Assembly (NCBI GenBank): GCA_050874385.1
Contig: JBNMKO010000001.1
Location: forward strand, 78,263 to 142,262
Origin: CAG-882 sp050874385
GTDB lineage: Bacteria; Bacillota; Clostridia; Lachnospirales; Lachnospiraceae
Direction of reading: 5' to 3'
Length of the DNA: 64,000 bases
Position 1 is the first letter of the stretch, and the number at the start of each line of letters is the position of its first letter. The notes under the pieces are model-generated. The model was not told the DNA's origin. It did not search any database and saw only the letters and a program-made list of their open reading frames with translations. A program made the translations under genes and the position numbers. Positions 26,015 to 35,495 of this stretch are shown here, one piece after another.

Positions 26015-26185
26015 GAATATCCGCTTGCCCCATGCCGCATGACTGTATTATAACACAGTTGTATGATAATTGTACATAGAAAACAAAAATTTAACAAAAA
26101 AATTACACTATATGTGGATAATATGAGAATAAAATTCTTTTATGTTATTGTTGTCAGCTATAATTCGGCGGTGCTATAATTACAT

Positions 26186-26314
26186 TATAGATGAGCAATT
26201 ATGAAAAACTGCACAGAAATAAAGGATATCTGTTTAAATTTAAAATAGATTTCAAGAGAAATATTCTTATATACAAATAAATTTGTGTAATATTTTAAAT
26301 TTGCCCATTTATAG
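26186..26314 (+). repeat. Dispersed AT-rich element, copy 2
   Basis: It starts TTATAGATGAGCAATTATG and ends TTGCCCATTTATAG, with the same interior order as copy 1 (GCACAGAAATA, TTTAAATTTAAAATAGATTT, AATAAATTTGTGTAATATT). It ends 88 bases before the start of the gene at 26403, in the same orientation. The rest of 26030-26185 is AT-rich and holds nothing I can name. Confidence 0.8.
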
Positions 26315-26402
26315 ATTGATATACATTTTGACTACACAACAAAATATTATTTGTGCTGTTATTAAATGTGTGACAGGACAGATTGGGAACGGGGGGATTA
26401 GG

Positions 26403-27197
26403 ATGGAAAATAGTGGCGAAGCGAAGTTTGATGTGCGGGAATTTTTTGAAAAATATCGGAAGAATTTTATGATTGTTGGGGCGGTTATTGTCGGATTGCT
26501 TATGTTATTTTATCTGTATCAATTTTTTAGACCGGGTAGATGGTATTATGGCACATTTATGTACAAAAAGGGTGATACTTTTGAGGGAACGGGAGATGGT
26601 GTCAAGTATTCGATAACGGTTAAACATTCGGATGACAACAACAGTGCAGATGTAATATTTACTATCGATGGAGTACAGAAAAATTATCATATAGACGGAA
26701 TAAATCATCTTAGGAATGTAAGGATATATGTTGATGGCAACCTCCGTTTTCAGGGAAGAGTAGAACATAATGACGGAGGATATATGTTTTTTTCGGATAG
26801 TTCGGATGATGAATATATCAATGGTGTTGAAAACGGAATTTATGCCTCTTGGCCTGATGAAAATAAAACAAATGTTAGTGACAATGATATTGTCGCAAGC
26901 GGCACAGAAGAACATAATGTCAAATTTCCATCGGATAGTTGGATTTTCAGTTTGGCTTCAGGAAAATATACTATACGTGGAAATGTATACATGCTTGCAA
27001 TATTGATATTTGTTTTGGCGATATTGGCGATAGATATTGTTTTTCCAAAATTTTTCTTTCTTATAGAGTATGGATTTGCGGTGAATGACCCCGAACCGAG
27101 TGATTTTTATCTTGTAGGTCAGAAAATTGCAAGAGTTTTGATGGGTATTGCTTGTGTGGTTCTCGTATTTTTGAGCCTTTCAGATTATTTAAGATGA
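26403..27197 (+). CDS. Membrane protein with extracytoplasmic beta-rich domain, unknown
   Basis: The start at 26403 is preferred because a G-rich Shine-Dalgarno (GGGGGG) lies eight bases before it; the frame extends upstream to 26283 but through the dispersed repeat. About 264 residues: a cytoplasmic N-terminal 20, a membrane helix at about 22-42, an extracytoplasmic beta-rich region (about 45-180) with W-Y-Y-G-T-F and many Gly/Asp turns, then two or more helices at the C-terminus (about 192-218 and 240-262). No family is recognised. The neighbours are a secreted nuclease and the SDR gene. Confidence 0.55.
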   Translation: MENSGEAKFDVREFFEKYRKNFMIVGAVIVGLLMLFYLYQFFRPGRWYYGTFMYKKGDTFEGTGDGVKYSITVKHSDDNNSADVIFTIDGVQKNYHIDGINHLRNVRIYVDGNLRFQGRVEHNDGGYMFFSDSSDDEYINGVENGIYASWPDENKTNVSDNDIVASGTEEHNVKFPSDSWIFSLASGKYTIRGNVYMLAILIFVLAILAIDIVFPKFFFLIEYGFAVNDPEPSDFYLVGQKIARVLMGIACVVLVFLSLSDYLR

Positions 27198-27354
27198 TTG
27201 GTAAATTTGCAGGAGGAAAAGTGTGAACGTAAAATAAGCAAAAATTGTGAAACAGTTAATCGAATATTCACAATCCGCTTATCTATTTGCTCATAACAAT
27301 ATTTTCTAATATAGAGGCTAATATTTTTAAATTTGTAAAAGGAAGTGCAGAAAA

Positions 27355-28530
27355 ATGAATAAAATTATAAGAAAACATATTGCTGGATTTGGAAAAATCA
27401 AAAATTCCTTGTTGATATTTTGGGCGGTTGTGGTTTTTGCCGTAACAGGATGCGACAGTGCAGACCATGGTACAGATTTAGACGGGCAGACTTACCAAAG
27501 TACGACTGGAGTTGACATTGCCACACAGCAGGCAAGCGGGCAGGACAGCGCGGTACAGGAAACACAGGAATTACCGGAAAATAAGGCAGAAGCGGACTCG
27601 AATGTCGGTCAGATACAAGATGACCAACCGCTTTCAAGTGACGACCTTCTGATAGATGTAAGTGCTCTTTCTATACCCGATTACAGCGGCACTGATTTTT
27701 ACATAGTAAATGACAATGTTCCTTTTTTTGATGACAGATTAAGAAATTACACAGGTGACAATTTTATCTACCTTTCGGAGCTTGACGGGCTTGGAAGATG
27801 CGGAACTTGTATAGGGCTGTTCTCCAACTCGACACTTCCGACAGAGGCAAGGGGAGAGATTGGCCATATCAAGCCAAGCGGTTGGCATACCGCAAAGTAC
27901 GATAAGTCGGTTATATCGGAGATGTATCTGTACAACAGATGCCACCTTCTCATGTACGCCGTTTCGGGATTGAATGATGACACGAGAAATCTTATCACCG
28001 GGACAAGACAGTTCAATCTTGATATGTTGGAGCTTGAAAATCAAGTTTTGGATACGTTGAAGTACGATGAGAGCGCAAGGCTTTTATACAGGGTGACACC
28101 GCTTTTTGAGGGAGATAATCTTGTGGCAAAAGGTGTTTTAATGGAGGCTATGTGCCTTGGGGACGAGGACGGACTTAGCTTTTGTATGTTCATATACAAT
28201 GTGCAGGACGGAATTGTCATAGACTATGCGACAGGTGAGAGCGCCCTTGCGGATGAAGGCGCGAACGTTACAACCTCTACAGAGACAGCGACGGAAGTTT
28301 CCGATAAAGCTTCCAATGCAGATACAACAAAAGAAAGCGGGCAGCAGGTTGGAGATAATGACACGCAGTCCACAACAGATTATGTTGTAAATACCAGTTC
28401 AAAGAAATTTCACTATACATGGTGCTCGTCGGTTGAGAAAATTAAGTCTGAAAACCGGCTTGATTATAGCGGAACAAGGGATGAGCTCATAGATATGGGG
28501 TATGAGCCTTGCGGAAAATGTGAGCCGTAG
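27355..28530 (+). CDS. Secreted lipoprotein DNA/RNA non-specific endonuclease with C-terminal Cys-rich domain
   Basis: A 391-residue protein. The N-terminus is basic and hydrophobic with lipobox V-T-G-C (Cys33), followed by a Gln/Ser/Asp-rich linker. The nuclease domain (about 90-290) resembles EndA/DNA-entry nucleases: R-G-E-I-G-H, then Y-N-R-C-H-L-L-M-Y-A (in place of the usual DRGHLLGYAL), then T-R-N-L-I-T-G-T-R-Q-F-N and L-E-N-Q-V-L. The catalytic His is retained but Asp and Gly of DRGH are Asn and Cys. The last 50 residues (N-T-S-S-K-K-F-H ... G-Y-E-P-C-G-K-C) form the Ada-like Cys/His domain often attached to Firmicute secreted proteins. Probable roles are DNA scavenging or biofilm DNA processing. 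Confidence 0.85.
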   Translation: MNKIIRKHIAGFGKIKNSLLIFWAVVVFAVTGCDSADHGTDLDGQTYQSTTGVDIATQQASGQDSAVQETQELPENKAEADSNVGQIQDDQPLSSDDLLIDVSALSIPDYSGTDFYIVNDNVPFFDDRLRNYTGDNFIYLSELDGLGRCGTCIGLFSNSTLPTEARGEIGHIKPSGWHTAKYDKSVISEMYLYNRCHLLMYAVSGLNDDTRNLITGTRQFNLDMLELENQVLDTLKYDESARLLYRVTPLFEGDNLVAKGVLMEAMCLGDEDGLSFCMFIYNVQDGIVIDYATGESALADEGANVTTSTETATEVSDKASNADTTKESGQQVGDNDTQSTTDYVVNTSSKKFHYTWCSSVEKIKSENRLDYSGTRDELIDMGYEPCGKCEP

Positions 28531-28544
28531 GGTAGGTAAATAAG

Positions 28545-28581
28545 AAAAAGCAAGGAGGCGGTAAGTCATCCTTGCTTTTTT
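28545..28581. terminator. Intrinsic terminator
   Basis: AAAAAGCAAGGA (28545-28556) is complementary to TCCTTGCTTTTT (28569-28580), followed by further T. It ends the nuclease transcript and may also serve the convergent chemoreceptor. Confidence 0.88.
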
Positions 28582-28617
28582 GTCTGCTACAAGAAAATAA
28601 TAGCAATCAATATATTT

Positions 28618-30657
28618 TTATAACTTGAAGCGTTTTATAAGCTCTGTGAGTACGGTTGCCTGTGCGGCAAGTTCCTCGGATGTGGCTGAACTTTCCTGCG
28701 CTGTGGCGGAAGTGTCCTGAACTGCCTGGGCTATGCTGTCGATGCCCTCCTGCATCTGTTTCATATTCTGCTCCTGTTCAACGGAGAGGTCAGCGGTATG
28801 TGTTACCATTGTGCTGACATTGTCAATACCTGATACAACAGTTTCAAGTGTATCTGTCACCTGATTTGCAAGTGTGACACCTTTTTCAATCTCAGCGATG
28901 GAAACGCTGATAAGCTGTTTGGTTGTGGCTGCCGCCTCGGAACTTTGTGTTGCGAGAGTGCCTATCTCGGATGCCACAACAGCAAAGCCTCGTCCTGCCT
29001 CACCCGCTCTTGCCGCCTCGATTGATGCGTTGAGTGAGAGAAGATTTGTCTGGTCTGCAATTTCTTCAATCGTATGTATAATGCTGACAACCTGATTTGA
29101 TGTCTCGCTGATTTTCTGCATTGCGTCAAGCATATCTTTCATCTGTGATTTGCTGCTGTCAGCTAGGGCAGTGACTTTCTTTGCCTCGGATGCACAGTTT
29201 AGAGCGTCTTCTTTACTTGTACGCAGTTCAGTGACAATGCTGTCCGTTGTTGCGACAAGCTCCTCGACGGAGGCCGCCTGGTTAGTAGCGCCCTCGGCGA
29301 GGGTCTGCGCAGCCCTTGCAAGGTCGTCCGAGCCGGTGGAAACCTGATTGGAGCTTTTGGTTATACCTGTCATAATCTCCGTCAATGATGAGGAAATATT
29401 TAAAAGTGCATCCTTAATCTTGCTGAAATCTCCTGTGTATTCCTGCTTCAAGGAAATTGAAAGCGTGCCGTCTGCCATGTCGGAGAGTACTTGTGATACT
29501 TCGTCAATGTATGCAATGTAGACCTTTAGGCGGGCGACGGTCTGCTGTATGGAGTGTCCAAGTTCACCTATCTCATCGTTGCTTGTGACCTCAAGCTGAA
29601 CATCAAGGTTTCCGTCAGCGAGCTCCTTTGCGGCAATATCAAGTGTCTCGATAGGCTTTGTGATTGAAGCGGAGACAGTTTTGATTGCAACAAATATGAT
29701 ACCTACACCTATTGTAAATATGATAACCATTGCAATTATCATTCGGACAAGGCTCTGGGAATATTCTCCCGATGAAAGACTGCTGAACACTACATATCCG
29801 GTGTCATCTATCGGAGTGACAAAGCCGTATTTTGTCGAGCCGTTTATACTGTATTTTACAAAGCCGTCCTTTCCCGATGACACAAGATTTGTCACATTGG
29901 AGGAGATATCAAGGCTTCCGAGCGACTTCTGGATAAGTGAGCTGTCCGGGTGATATATGATAGTTCCGTCGGAAGCTGTCATTATCACATAGCCTGTATC
30001 ACCTATGGTACATTGGCTTAAAATTTCGCCGACATGTGCGAGTGACAGGTCAAGTCCTGCCATGCCGATAACCTTTCCGGATTTGCTGTCTATCACAGGA
30101 GCGGCGGCGCTCACGATGGTCTGACCTGTGCTGGCATCAATGTAAGGCTTTGTGAGCATAGGCGATTTTGTCTGTGCAACGGAATACCATTCGCGCGATG
30201 TTATCTCAAATTCTGAACCGCTTGTGTAGCCGTCGGACTGTGTTAGTACATTTGCCTTGATGGACGCAATCCATACAGCCATTATATTGTCTGAGTCCTC
30301 CTGCTGCATATTTACCATGTACTGGAGCACGGAAGAATAGTCATTGGCTTGTGTGATACTGTGGGTGGCATCTGCATCTGCGATTGTGTTTAACACTTGT
30401 GGATTTACAGACAAATGACTTACTGATTTTAGATATTGCTGAAAAAATGTGTTTAACTCGTTTGAGGCTGACTGCGATTCAAGTGTCAGCTCCCTCTCAT
30501 TGGAGGTGTCGAGCTGTATCTTGACGATGACAGCCATGATGATAGCCACCACAAGGAAGATAACACAAGTAGGAGTTCCTATGTGTGAGGCTATCTTTTT
30601 TGAAATCTTTTCTTTTTTGATTTGTTGCTCAATTAGCGAGCGTGGTGTTTCTTTCAT
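28618..30657 (-). CDS. Methyl-accepting chemotaxis protein with dCache sensor
   Basis: A 679-residue chemoreceptor: membrane helix at about 25-48, a double-Cache extracellular domain (about 50-300; W-I-A-S-I-K-A-N-V, then W-Y-S-V-A-Q-T-K-S-P, G-M-A-G-L-D-L-S-L and G-Y-V-I-M-T-A-S-D-G), a second helix at about 305-328, HAMP, and the signalling domain with tip E-T/Q-T-N-L-L-S-L-N-A-S-I-E-A-A-R. dCache receptors commonly bind amino acids or other small ligands. AAAGGTGG precedes the ATG. A candidate sigma-28 promoter lies about 75 bases upstream, which fits the flagellar/chemotaxis regulon. It is a monocistronic gene convergent with the nuclease. Confidence 0.93.
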   Translation of the reverse strand: MKETPRSLIEQQIKKEKISKKIASHIGTPTCVIFLVVAIIMAVIVKIQLDTSNERELTLESQSASNELNTFFQQYLKSVSHLSVNPQVLNTIADADATHSITQANDYSSVLQYMVNMQQEDSDNIMAVWIASIKANVLTQSDGYTSGSEFEITSREWYSVAQTKSPMLTKPYIDASTGQTIVSAAAPVIDSKSGKVIGMAGLDLSLAHVGEILSQCTIGDTGYVIMTASDGTIIYHPDSSLIQKSLGSLDISSNVTNLVSSGKDGFVKYSINGSTKYGFVTPIDDTGYVVFSSLSSGEYSQSLVRMIIAMVIIFTIGVGIIFVAIKTVSASITKPIETLDIAAKELADGNLDVQLEVTSNDEIGELGHSIQQTVARLKVYIAYIDEVSQVLSDMADGTLSISLKQEYTGDFSKIKDALLNISSSLTEIMTGITKSSNQVSTGSDDLARAAQTLAEGATNQAASVEELVATTDSIVTELRTSKEDALNCASEAKKVTALADSSKSQMKDMLDAMQKISETSNQVVSIIHTIEEIADQTNLLSLNASIEAARAGEAGRGFAVVASEIGTLATQSSEAAATTKQLISVSIAEIEKGVTLANQVTDTLETVVSGIDNVSTMVTHTADLSVEQEQNMKQMQEGIDSIAQAVQDTSATAQESSATSEELAAQATVLTELIKRFKL

Positions 30658-30726
30658 TTTAAGTCCACCTTTCTTTTGCTGATATTTAATATAGTCCGCT
30701 GAAAATTGATAAATAATCGCGATGCC

Positions 30727-30753
30727 TTATCGGAAACGGCAGTTGACAATTCA
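30727..30753 (-). promoter_or_regulatory. Candidate sigma-28 promoter for the chemoreceptor
   Basis: On the minus strand TGAA, 15 bases, then TCCGATAA fit TAAA-N15-GCCGATAA at 3 of 4 and 7 of 8 positions with exact spacing. It lies 70-95 bases upstream of the chemoreceptor start. Confidence 0.5.
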
Positions 30754-31113
30754 GGTGAAAACATTATACCACATATTATTTTTTAAAAGAAGTGCAAATG
30801 GTCTTGAAATTATGCAAAATTAAAAATCTAACCTTTTTTCACTTTTTGCCGTGTTTTTTGCATGTACTATTTTTATGTAAAATGATACTATATAGTTACT
30901 GTGTGGCATGGGAGTGCATGTGGCAGTTATTAGTGTGAAAATATATTTAAGGCAGAACATTGTCTAAATTGTATTGCCATTTCACAATATTTAAATATGG
31001 CTGGATTAATGGAAAAACTGTAAAAAGCATGTTTTTCGTTGATATTTGTGCCATTAAGAGCAGCATTGGGATTAGTGTGAAACAGAAATATAAGTAAATT
31101 TGGAGGGAATAAA
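30754..31113. other. AT-rich intergenic region upstream of GH127
   Basis: No gene is visible. The region holds a direct repeat TGTGGCA ... TGTGGCA around 30900-30923 and several A/T tracts; the GH127 binding site (GGAGGG) is at its right end. A regulator site for the arabinofuranosidase is plausible but I cannot place it. Confidence 0.3.
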
Positions 31114-33261
31114 ATGCAGTACGCAAAACCATTATCACTTAGGGATGTCAAGGTGGATGACAAGTTCTGGAAGGAAAAGATGGAGCTTGTCAGAAATGAG
31201 GTTATTCCATACCAGTGGGATGCGCTCAATGACCGCGTTGAGGGGGCGGCACCGAGCTTCTGTATGAGAAATTTCAAGGTGGCGGGAAAGATTACAAAGG
31301 CAAGGCGTGAGCTTGGCGAAAAGTATCAGGAGAAGATATGGCCGCTTGACACCTTTGAGACGCTTCCGCAGGATATGGAGCACATGGAGGACAGATTTTA
31401 CGGCTTCCTTTTTCAGGACAGCGATTTTTCAAAATGGATTGAGGCGGTTGCCTACTCGCTAACACAGCACCCGGATGAGGAGCTTGAGCGCATAGCCGAC
31501 GGCGCAATCGACATTGTTTGTGCGGCACAGCAGGATAACGGGTATCTTGATACATACTATATAATCAATGATATGTCAAAAGTGTTCACGAACCTTCGTG
31601 ACAACCATGAGCTTTACTGCTTCGGGCATCTGACCGAGGGCGCGGTTGCATATTACGAGGCGACAGGAAAGGATAAGCTTCTAAATGCGGCGCGCTGCTT
31701 TGCGGATTACATTTATGACTGTTTTGGAAATGAGGATGGCAAGAAAAAGGGCTATCCGGGACATGAGATTGCCGAGATGGCACTTATGCGCCTATATGAT
31801 GTGACAGGCGAGGAAAAATATAAGGAGCTTTCTGAGTTTTTCATAAATCAGAGGGGTACAAGACCGTATTATTTTGACGGTGAACACCCGGAGGTCGTAA
31901 AGAAAGGACATGAGGACGAGCTTCGCCATTCATATCATCAGGCACATCTTCCTGTGCGCGAGCAGGACGAGGCTGTGGGACATTCTGTGCGCGCCGTGTA
32001 TCTGTATTCGGGAATGGCTGACGTGGCAATGGTTGACGGCGATGAGGCGCTCTATAACGCATGTCTTAAATTGTGGGATAACATAACACAGAAGAAAATG
32101 TATGTTACGGGCGGAATAGGTGCGACGCATCTTGGCGAGGCATTCTCGTTCAATTATGATTTGCCAAATGACACAGCCTACTCGGAGACATGTGCCGCGA
32201 TAGGACTTGTATTTTTTGCCAGAAGAATGTTGCAGATAAAGCCCGAAAGACGCTTTGCGGACGTTATGGAGCGCGCTTTATACAATACGGTGCTTGCGGG
32301 AATGGCAGCCGACGGAAAGAGCTTTTTCTATGTAAATCCGCTTGAGGTTTATCCTAAGGCATGCCACGAGGACGCGAGAAAATTCCATGTAAAGTCAGTC
32401 CGCCAGAAATGGTTTGGCTGCGCGTGCTGTCCGCCGAACATCGCAAGACTTTTGAGCTCGCTTGCAATGTATGCCTACACTGAGAATGACGATACACTTT
32501 TTGCACATCTTTTTGTGGGAGGAAATGTAAAAAAATATGTCGGACAGACGGGAGACTGTGACGCAGCAAATGATGAGAACAGTGCGTCAAAGAAATGTAT
32601 GAGCTTTTATGTGACGACGGATATGCCTTGGCAGGGAACTACGGTGTACAGCAGCACTAACGAGGAGCCTGTTCACGGCACTCTTGCAATTCGTGTTCCT
32701 GAGTGGAGTGCAAAGTTCAAGGTTAGCGGTGTGACGGGGGAACTCGATGAGAGTACAGCACAGCTTAAAGACGGTTATTTATACATAACACGCGACTGGA
32801 AAAAGGGCGACGAGGTGAAGCTTGAACTCTCTATGGAGACAGAGTTCATCGCGGCAAACAATGAGGTTCGCGAGGACATGAATAAGACGGCGTTAAGAAG
32901 AGGTCCGTTCATTTACTGCCTTGAGGAGACTGACAACGGTGCACAGCTTCACAAATTGAGAGTGAATGCTGCCGCACAGCCGGAAGAAATCATGCTCAAC
33001 ATTGCAGGGGATGATGTGGTGGCAATAAGGATTGACGGAAAAAGAATGGCAGATTTAAATGGAACTGCGACTGCTGACAAAGACGTGCAGACAAGCGTCA
33101 TAGGAAATTTGGATGCGTCACGGTCTGTTGAAGCACCTTTGTACAGCACACTCAAAAAGCCACAGTATGAGGATGTAAAGCTCACCTATGTTCCTTATTA
33201 TGCGTGGAATAACCGCGGCGAGGGAGAGATGAGTGTGTGGGTGAATTATGATTTTGAGTGA
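31114..33261 (+). CDS. Glycoside hydrolase family 127 beta-L-arabinofuranosidase
   Basis: A 715-residue cytoplasmic enzyme with no signal peptide. The (alpha/alpha)6 barrel carries the GH127 zinc/cysteine site: Glu358 and Cys360 in Y-S-E-T-C-A-A-I-G, and Cys438-Cys439 in F-G-C-A-C-C-P-P-N-I-A-R. In the characterised bifidobacterial enzyme the corresponding Cys residues bind zinc and one acts as nucleophile. Beta-sandwich domains follow (about 500-715). The family releases L-arabinofuranose from plant arabinans and hydroxyproline-linked arabino-oligosaccharides after uptake. Family members may act on other furanosides. GGAGGG lies seven bases before the ATG. Monocistronic. Confidence 0.93.
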   Translation: MQYAKPLSLRDVKVDDKFWKEKMELVRNEVIPYQWDALNDRVEGAAPSFCMRNFKVAGKITKARRELGEKYQEKIWPLDTFETLPQDMEHMEDRFYGFLFQDSDFSKWIEAVAYSLTQHPDEELERIADGAIDIVCAAQQDNGYLDTYYIINDMSKVFTNLRDNHELYCFGHLTEGAVAYYEATGKDKLLNAARCFADYIYDCFGNEDGKKKGYPGHEIAEMALMRLYDVTGEEKYKELSEFFINQRGTRPYYFDGEHPEVVKKGHEDELRHSYHQAHLPVREQDEAVGHSVRAVYLYSGMADVAMVDGDEALYNACLKLWDNITQKKMYVTGGIGATHLGEAFSFNYDLPNDTAYSETCAAIGLVFFARRMLQIKPERRFADVMERALYNTVLAGMAADGKSFFYVNPLEVYPKACHEDARKFHVKSVRQKWFGCACCPPNIARLLSSLAMYAYTENDDTLFAHLFVGGNVKKYVGQTGDCDAANDENSASKKCMSFYVTTDMPWQGTTVYSSTNEEPVHGTLAIRVPEWSAKFKVSGVTGELDESTAQLKDGYLYITRDWKKGDEVKLELSMETEFIAANNEVREDMNKTALRRGPFIYCLEETDNGAQLHKLRVNAAAQPEEIMLNIAGDDVVAIRIDGKRMADLNGTATADKDVQTSVIGNLDASRSVEAPLYSTLKKPQYEDVKLTYVPYYAWNNRGEGEMSVWVNYDFE

Positions 33262-33515
33262 ATTTAAAAACTATGAATGGGCAATTATGAAAAAAATTGA
33301 TTTATTTTTGCCATAAAAAAGAATAGAGGAATGAGGAACAGCCTATGCAGCTATTCTTTTACAGGCATAATGGTATAAAAAGCGCAAAAGTCCATTTTTC
33401 ATTACTATTTGTTCCACAGAGAGGACAACATGAAGATTATTATATAATCTGGTCCGGGAGTCGATTGCAATATCCATGTGATTGATAATTTTGAGTTTTA
33501 CGGATATTTTGAATA
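33262..33515. other. Intergenic region with a partial copy of the AT-rich element
   Basis: CTATGAATGGGCAATTATG near 33271 matches only the left end of the dispersed element; the right end is absent. Further on, a short frame from an ATG at 33430 reads five codons, a stop, then S-G-P-G-V-D-C-N-I-H-V-I, which could be a small decayed gene. Nothing else is supported. Confidence 0.35.
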
Positions 33516-33563
33516 AAAAACGGGAAAAACATATTACACTGTAAAATGTTTTTCCCGTTTTTA
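33516..33563. terminator. Intrinsic terminator
   Basis: AAAAACGGGAAAAACAT and ATGTTTTTCCCGTTTTT are complementary arms with a 13-base loop. The tracts allow termination in both directions; it ends the minus-strand gene at 33576. Confidence 0.88.
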
Positions 33564-33575
33564 TCGTAAATTCAA

Positions 33576-33806
33576 TTATTTTAGAGTTTCTTTTACATCG
33601 GAAAATAACTGCATATCCTCGGCTGTAAGTTTGACATTTGTTGAAAAGTTACGTCCATCGTCTGTTGTAATGTTGACCTCTATAATTGTCCCTTCCTTTA
33701 TCACATCGTTTCCAGATACCGCGCGAAGGAACATCGGAAATTTTGGATGGGCTGCGGTAAAGCGGTCCCATGATGATTTTAACTGAAATAATTTTGCTGG
33801 GTTCAT
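33576..33806 (-). CDS. Small hypothetical protein (76 aa)
   Basis: A soluble protein with an N-terminal helix (N-P-A-K-L-F-Q-L-K-S-S-W-D-R-F) and a beta-rich middle (E-V-N-I-T-T-D-D-G-R-N), ending in an acidic helix. The start has AAAGGA about 15 bases upstream on the minus strand and an adjacent terminator lies downstream, which supports a real gene. I recall similar short proteins in Lachnospiraceae but no function. Monocistronic. Confidence 0.65.
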   Translation of the reverse strand: MNPAKLFQLKSSWDRFTAAHPKFPMFLRAVSGNDVIKEGTIIEVNITTDDGRNFSTNVKLTAEDMQLFSDVKETLK

Positions 33807-34222
33807 GTTTAGTCCTTTCTGAAATTTGTGTGTTATTTTTACACTAAAATTTTAATTCAATTATTTTAACATATACATAATGTTTCGGTCAAGTGTGGTG
33901 ACATTTTACAAAATCAATGCTATTAAGGGGTTCTTTGGATTGATAGTAGGTATTGAAAGTTTAGTTGTTGCGTGAGTAGGATAAAAAGTTTTATAATGTG
34001 GACTTCTTGATTTGTTAAGGTATGGCATATAGGTGTTGTTGTAACATTATTTATTGGAGAAAAATTTTAAAGAATAATTAAATTTACTTGGAATATAGAC
34101 ACTGATATAGTAAGATAAATACGATAATTTTATTGTAAATATTATAGAACATTTCTAAATAAGAGAAATCTTGTTTATTTTGGATGAGAGTAAAATTTTA
34201 TGGTTTGATGAATGGAGTTATT
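33807..34222. other. AT-rich intergenic region
   Basis: Contains promoter-like AT-rich DNA for the two divergent genes. I see no RNA gene, repeat or clear operator. Confidence 0.4.
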
Positions 34223-35341
34223 ATGGAATGGAAATATGATGCATCGTCATGCACGCTTTGTCCAAGGGAGTGCGGTGTGGACAGGCTTCATGGTGTGCGC
34301 GGTAGATGCGGTTGTGACAGCGATATATATGTGGCGAGGGCGGCTCTTCACATGTGGGAGGAGCCTTGCATATCAGGAGAACATGGTTCGGGGACGGTGT
34401 TTTTTTCGGGATGTCCGCTAGGATGTGTGTTCTGCCAAAATTCTAATATTGCAAATTCTAAGGTGGGGAAGAGGATTTCTGTTGAGCGTCTTTCTGAGAT
34501 TTTTCTTGAACAACAGGAGCGAGGGGCACTAAACATTAACCTTGTGACACCAACGCATTATATACCACAGATTGCGGCGGCACTTGATTTGTCGAGGCAG
34601 CAGGGCATGAGGCTTCCTGTGGTGTACAACAGCGGTGGCTATGAGAAGGTCGAGGCGCTAAAAATGCTTGATGGTCTTGTGGATATATATCTGCCGGATA
34701 TGAAGTATATGTCACACGAGCTTGCAAAGAAGTACAGCAAAGCCGAGGACTACCCTGATATTGCAAAGATAGCTTTGGCAGAAATGTTCAGGCAGGTGGG
34801 AAAGTCGATGTTTGAGCTTGAAAATAAATTAGGAAATAAAAGTCAGAAACAACCAGAAAAAAATATTGTTTTTAATGGAAAAACTCAAGATATATCAGAT
34901 ATTGATAATGGTGCATTAAACTTTTTTGATAATGCCAATAGTAAATCAAGGCAGGATATTGATGAAATTGTCGATGAAATAGAGGAAAATTCTGCGACAG
35001 ACGAGGATGGTCTTATAATGAAGCGCGGAATGATAGTTCGCCACCTTGTGCTTCCGGGGTGTACATCTGATTCCAAAGCGGTTGTAAAGTATCTCTATGA
35101 TACATACGGTGACGATATCTATATGAGCATAATGAGCCAGTATACTCCGATGCCGGAGCTAATGCCGGGTGGCAAACTTAATGCGCTTTATCCTGAGCTT
35201 GCAAGGTGCGTGACGAATGAGGAGTACGATGAGGTTGTGGATTATGCAATCGACCTTGGTGTGGAGAACGCATTTATTCAGGAGGGGGATGTGGCTAAGG
35301 ACAGCTTTATACCTGATTTTGATGAGCTGTCGGGAGTGTAA
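34223..35341 (+). CDS. PflX-like radical SAM protein (pyruvate-formate-lyase-activase-related)
   Basis: About 372 residues. The cysteine-rich N-terminus (C-T-L-C-P-R-E-C-G-V-D, G-R-C-G-C) is followed by the radical SAM motif C-P-L-G-C-V-F-C-Q-N and the core L-V-D-I-Y-L-P-D-M-K-Y. This is the PflX/COG1313 family, whose role is unsettled (related to glycyl-radical-enzyme activases). An Asn/Asp/Glu-rich insert of about 65 residues interrupts the C-terminal half of the domain (about 200-265). The ATG at 34223 is preferred because GGAG lies nine bases upstream; in-frame ATGs at 34208 and 34184 are alternatives. No glycyl radical enzyme gene is adjacent. Confidence 0.85.
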   Translation: MEWKYDASSCTLCPRECGVDRLHGVRGRCGCDSDIYVARAALHMWEEPCISGEHGSGTVFFSGCPLGCVFCQNSNIANSKVGKRISVERLSEIFLEQQERGALNINLVTPTHYIPQIAAALDLSRQQGMRLPVVYNSGGYEKVEALKMLDGLVDIYLPDMKYMSHELAKKYSKAEDYPDIAKIALAEMFRQVGKSMFELENKLGNKSQKQPEKNIVFNGKTQDISDIDNGALNFFDNANSKSRQDIDEIVDEIEENSATDEDGLIMKRGMIVRHLVLPGCTSDSKAVVKYLYDTYGDDIYMSIMSQYTPMPELMPGGKLNALYPELARCVTNEEYDEVVDYAIDLGVENAFIQEGDVAKDSFIPDFDELSGV

Positions 35342-35495
35342 GTCAGAAAATGTTGGCAATAGTATATTTTTTAATGCGGCGACAAGTAAACGTGTGAATA
35401 TATAATTTTTGACAAAACCATGAAATTAAAGAATATATCAAATAATAATTGTTGAGTAAGAAATATTGATTGATGGAAATTAGTGAGGAATTGGT

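Noticed and set aside
33430..33515. Short frame with an early stop, S-G-P-G-V-D-C-N-I-H-V-I
   Set aside because: Too short and interrupted; may be a remnant but no family could be named.
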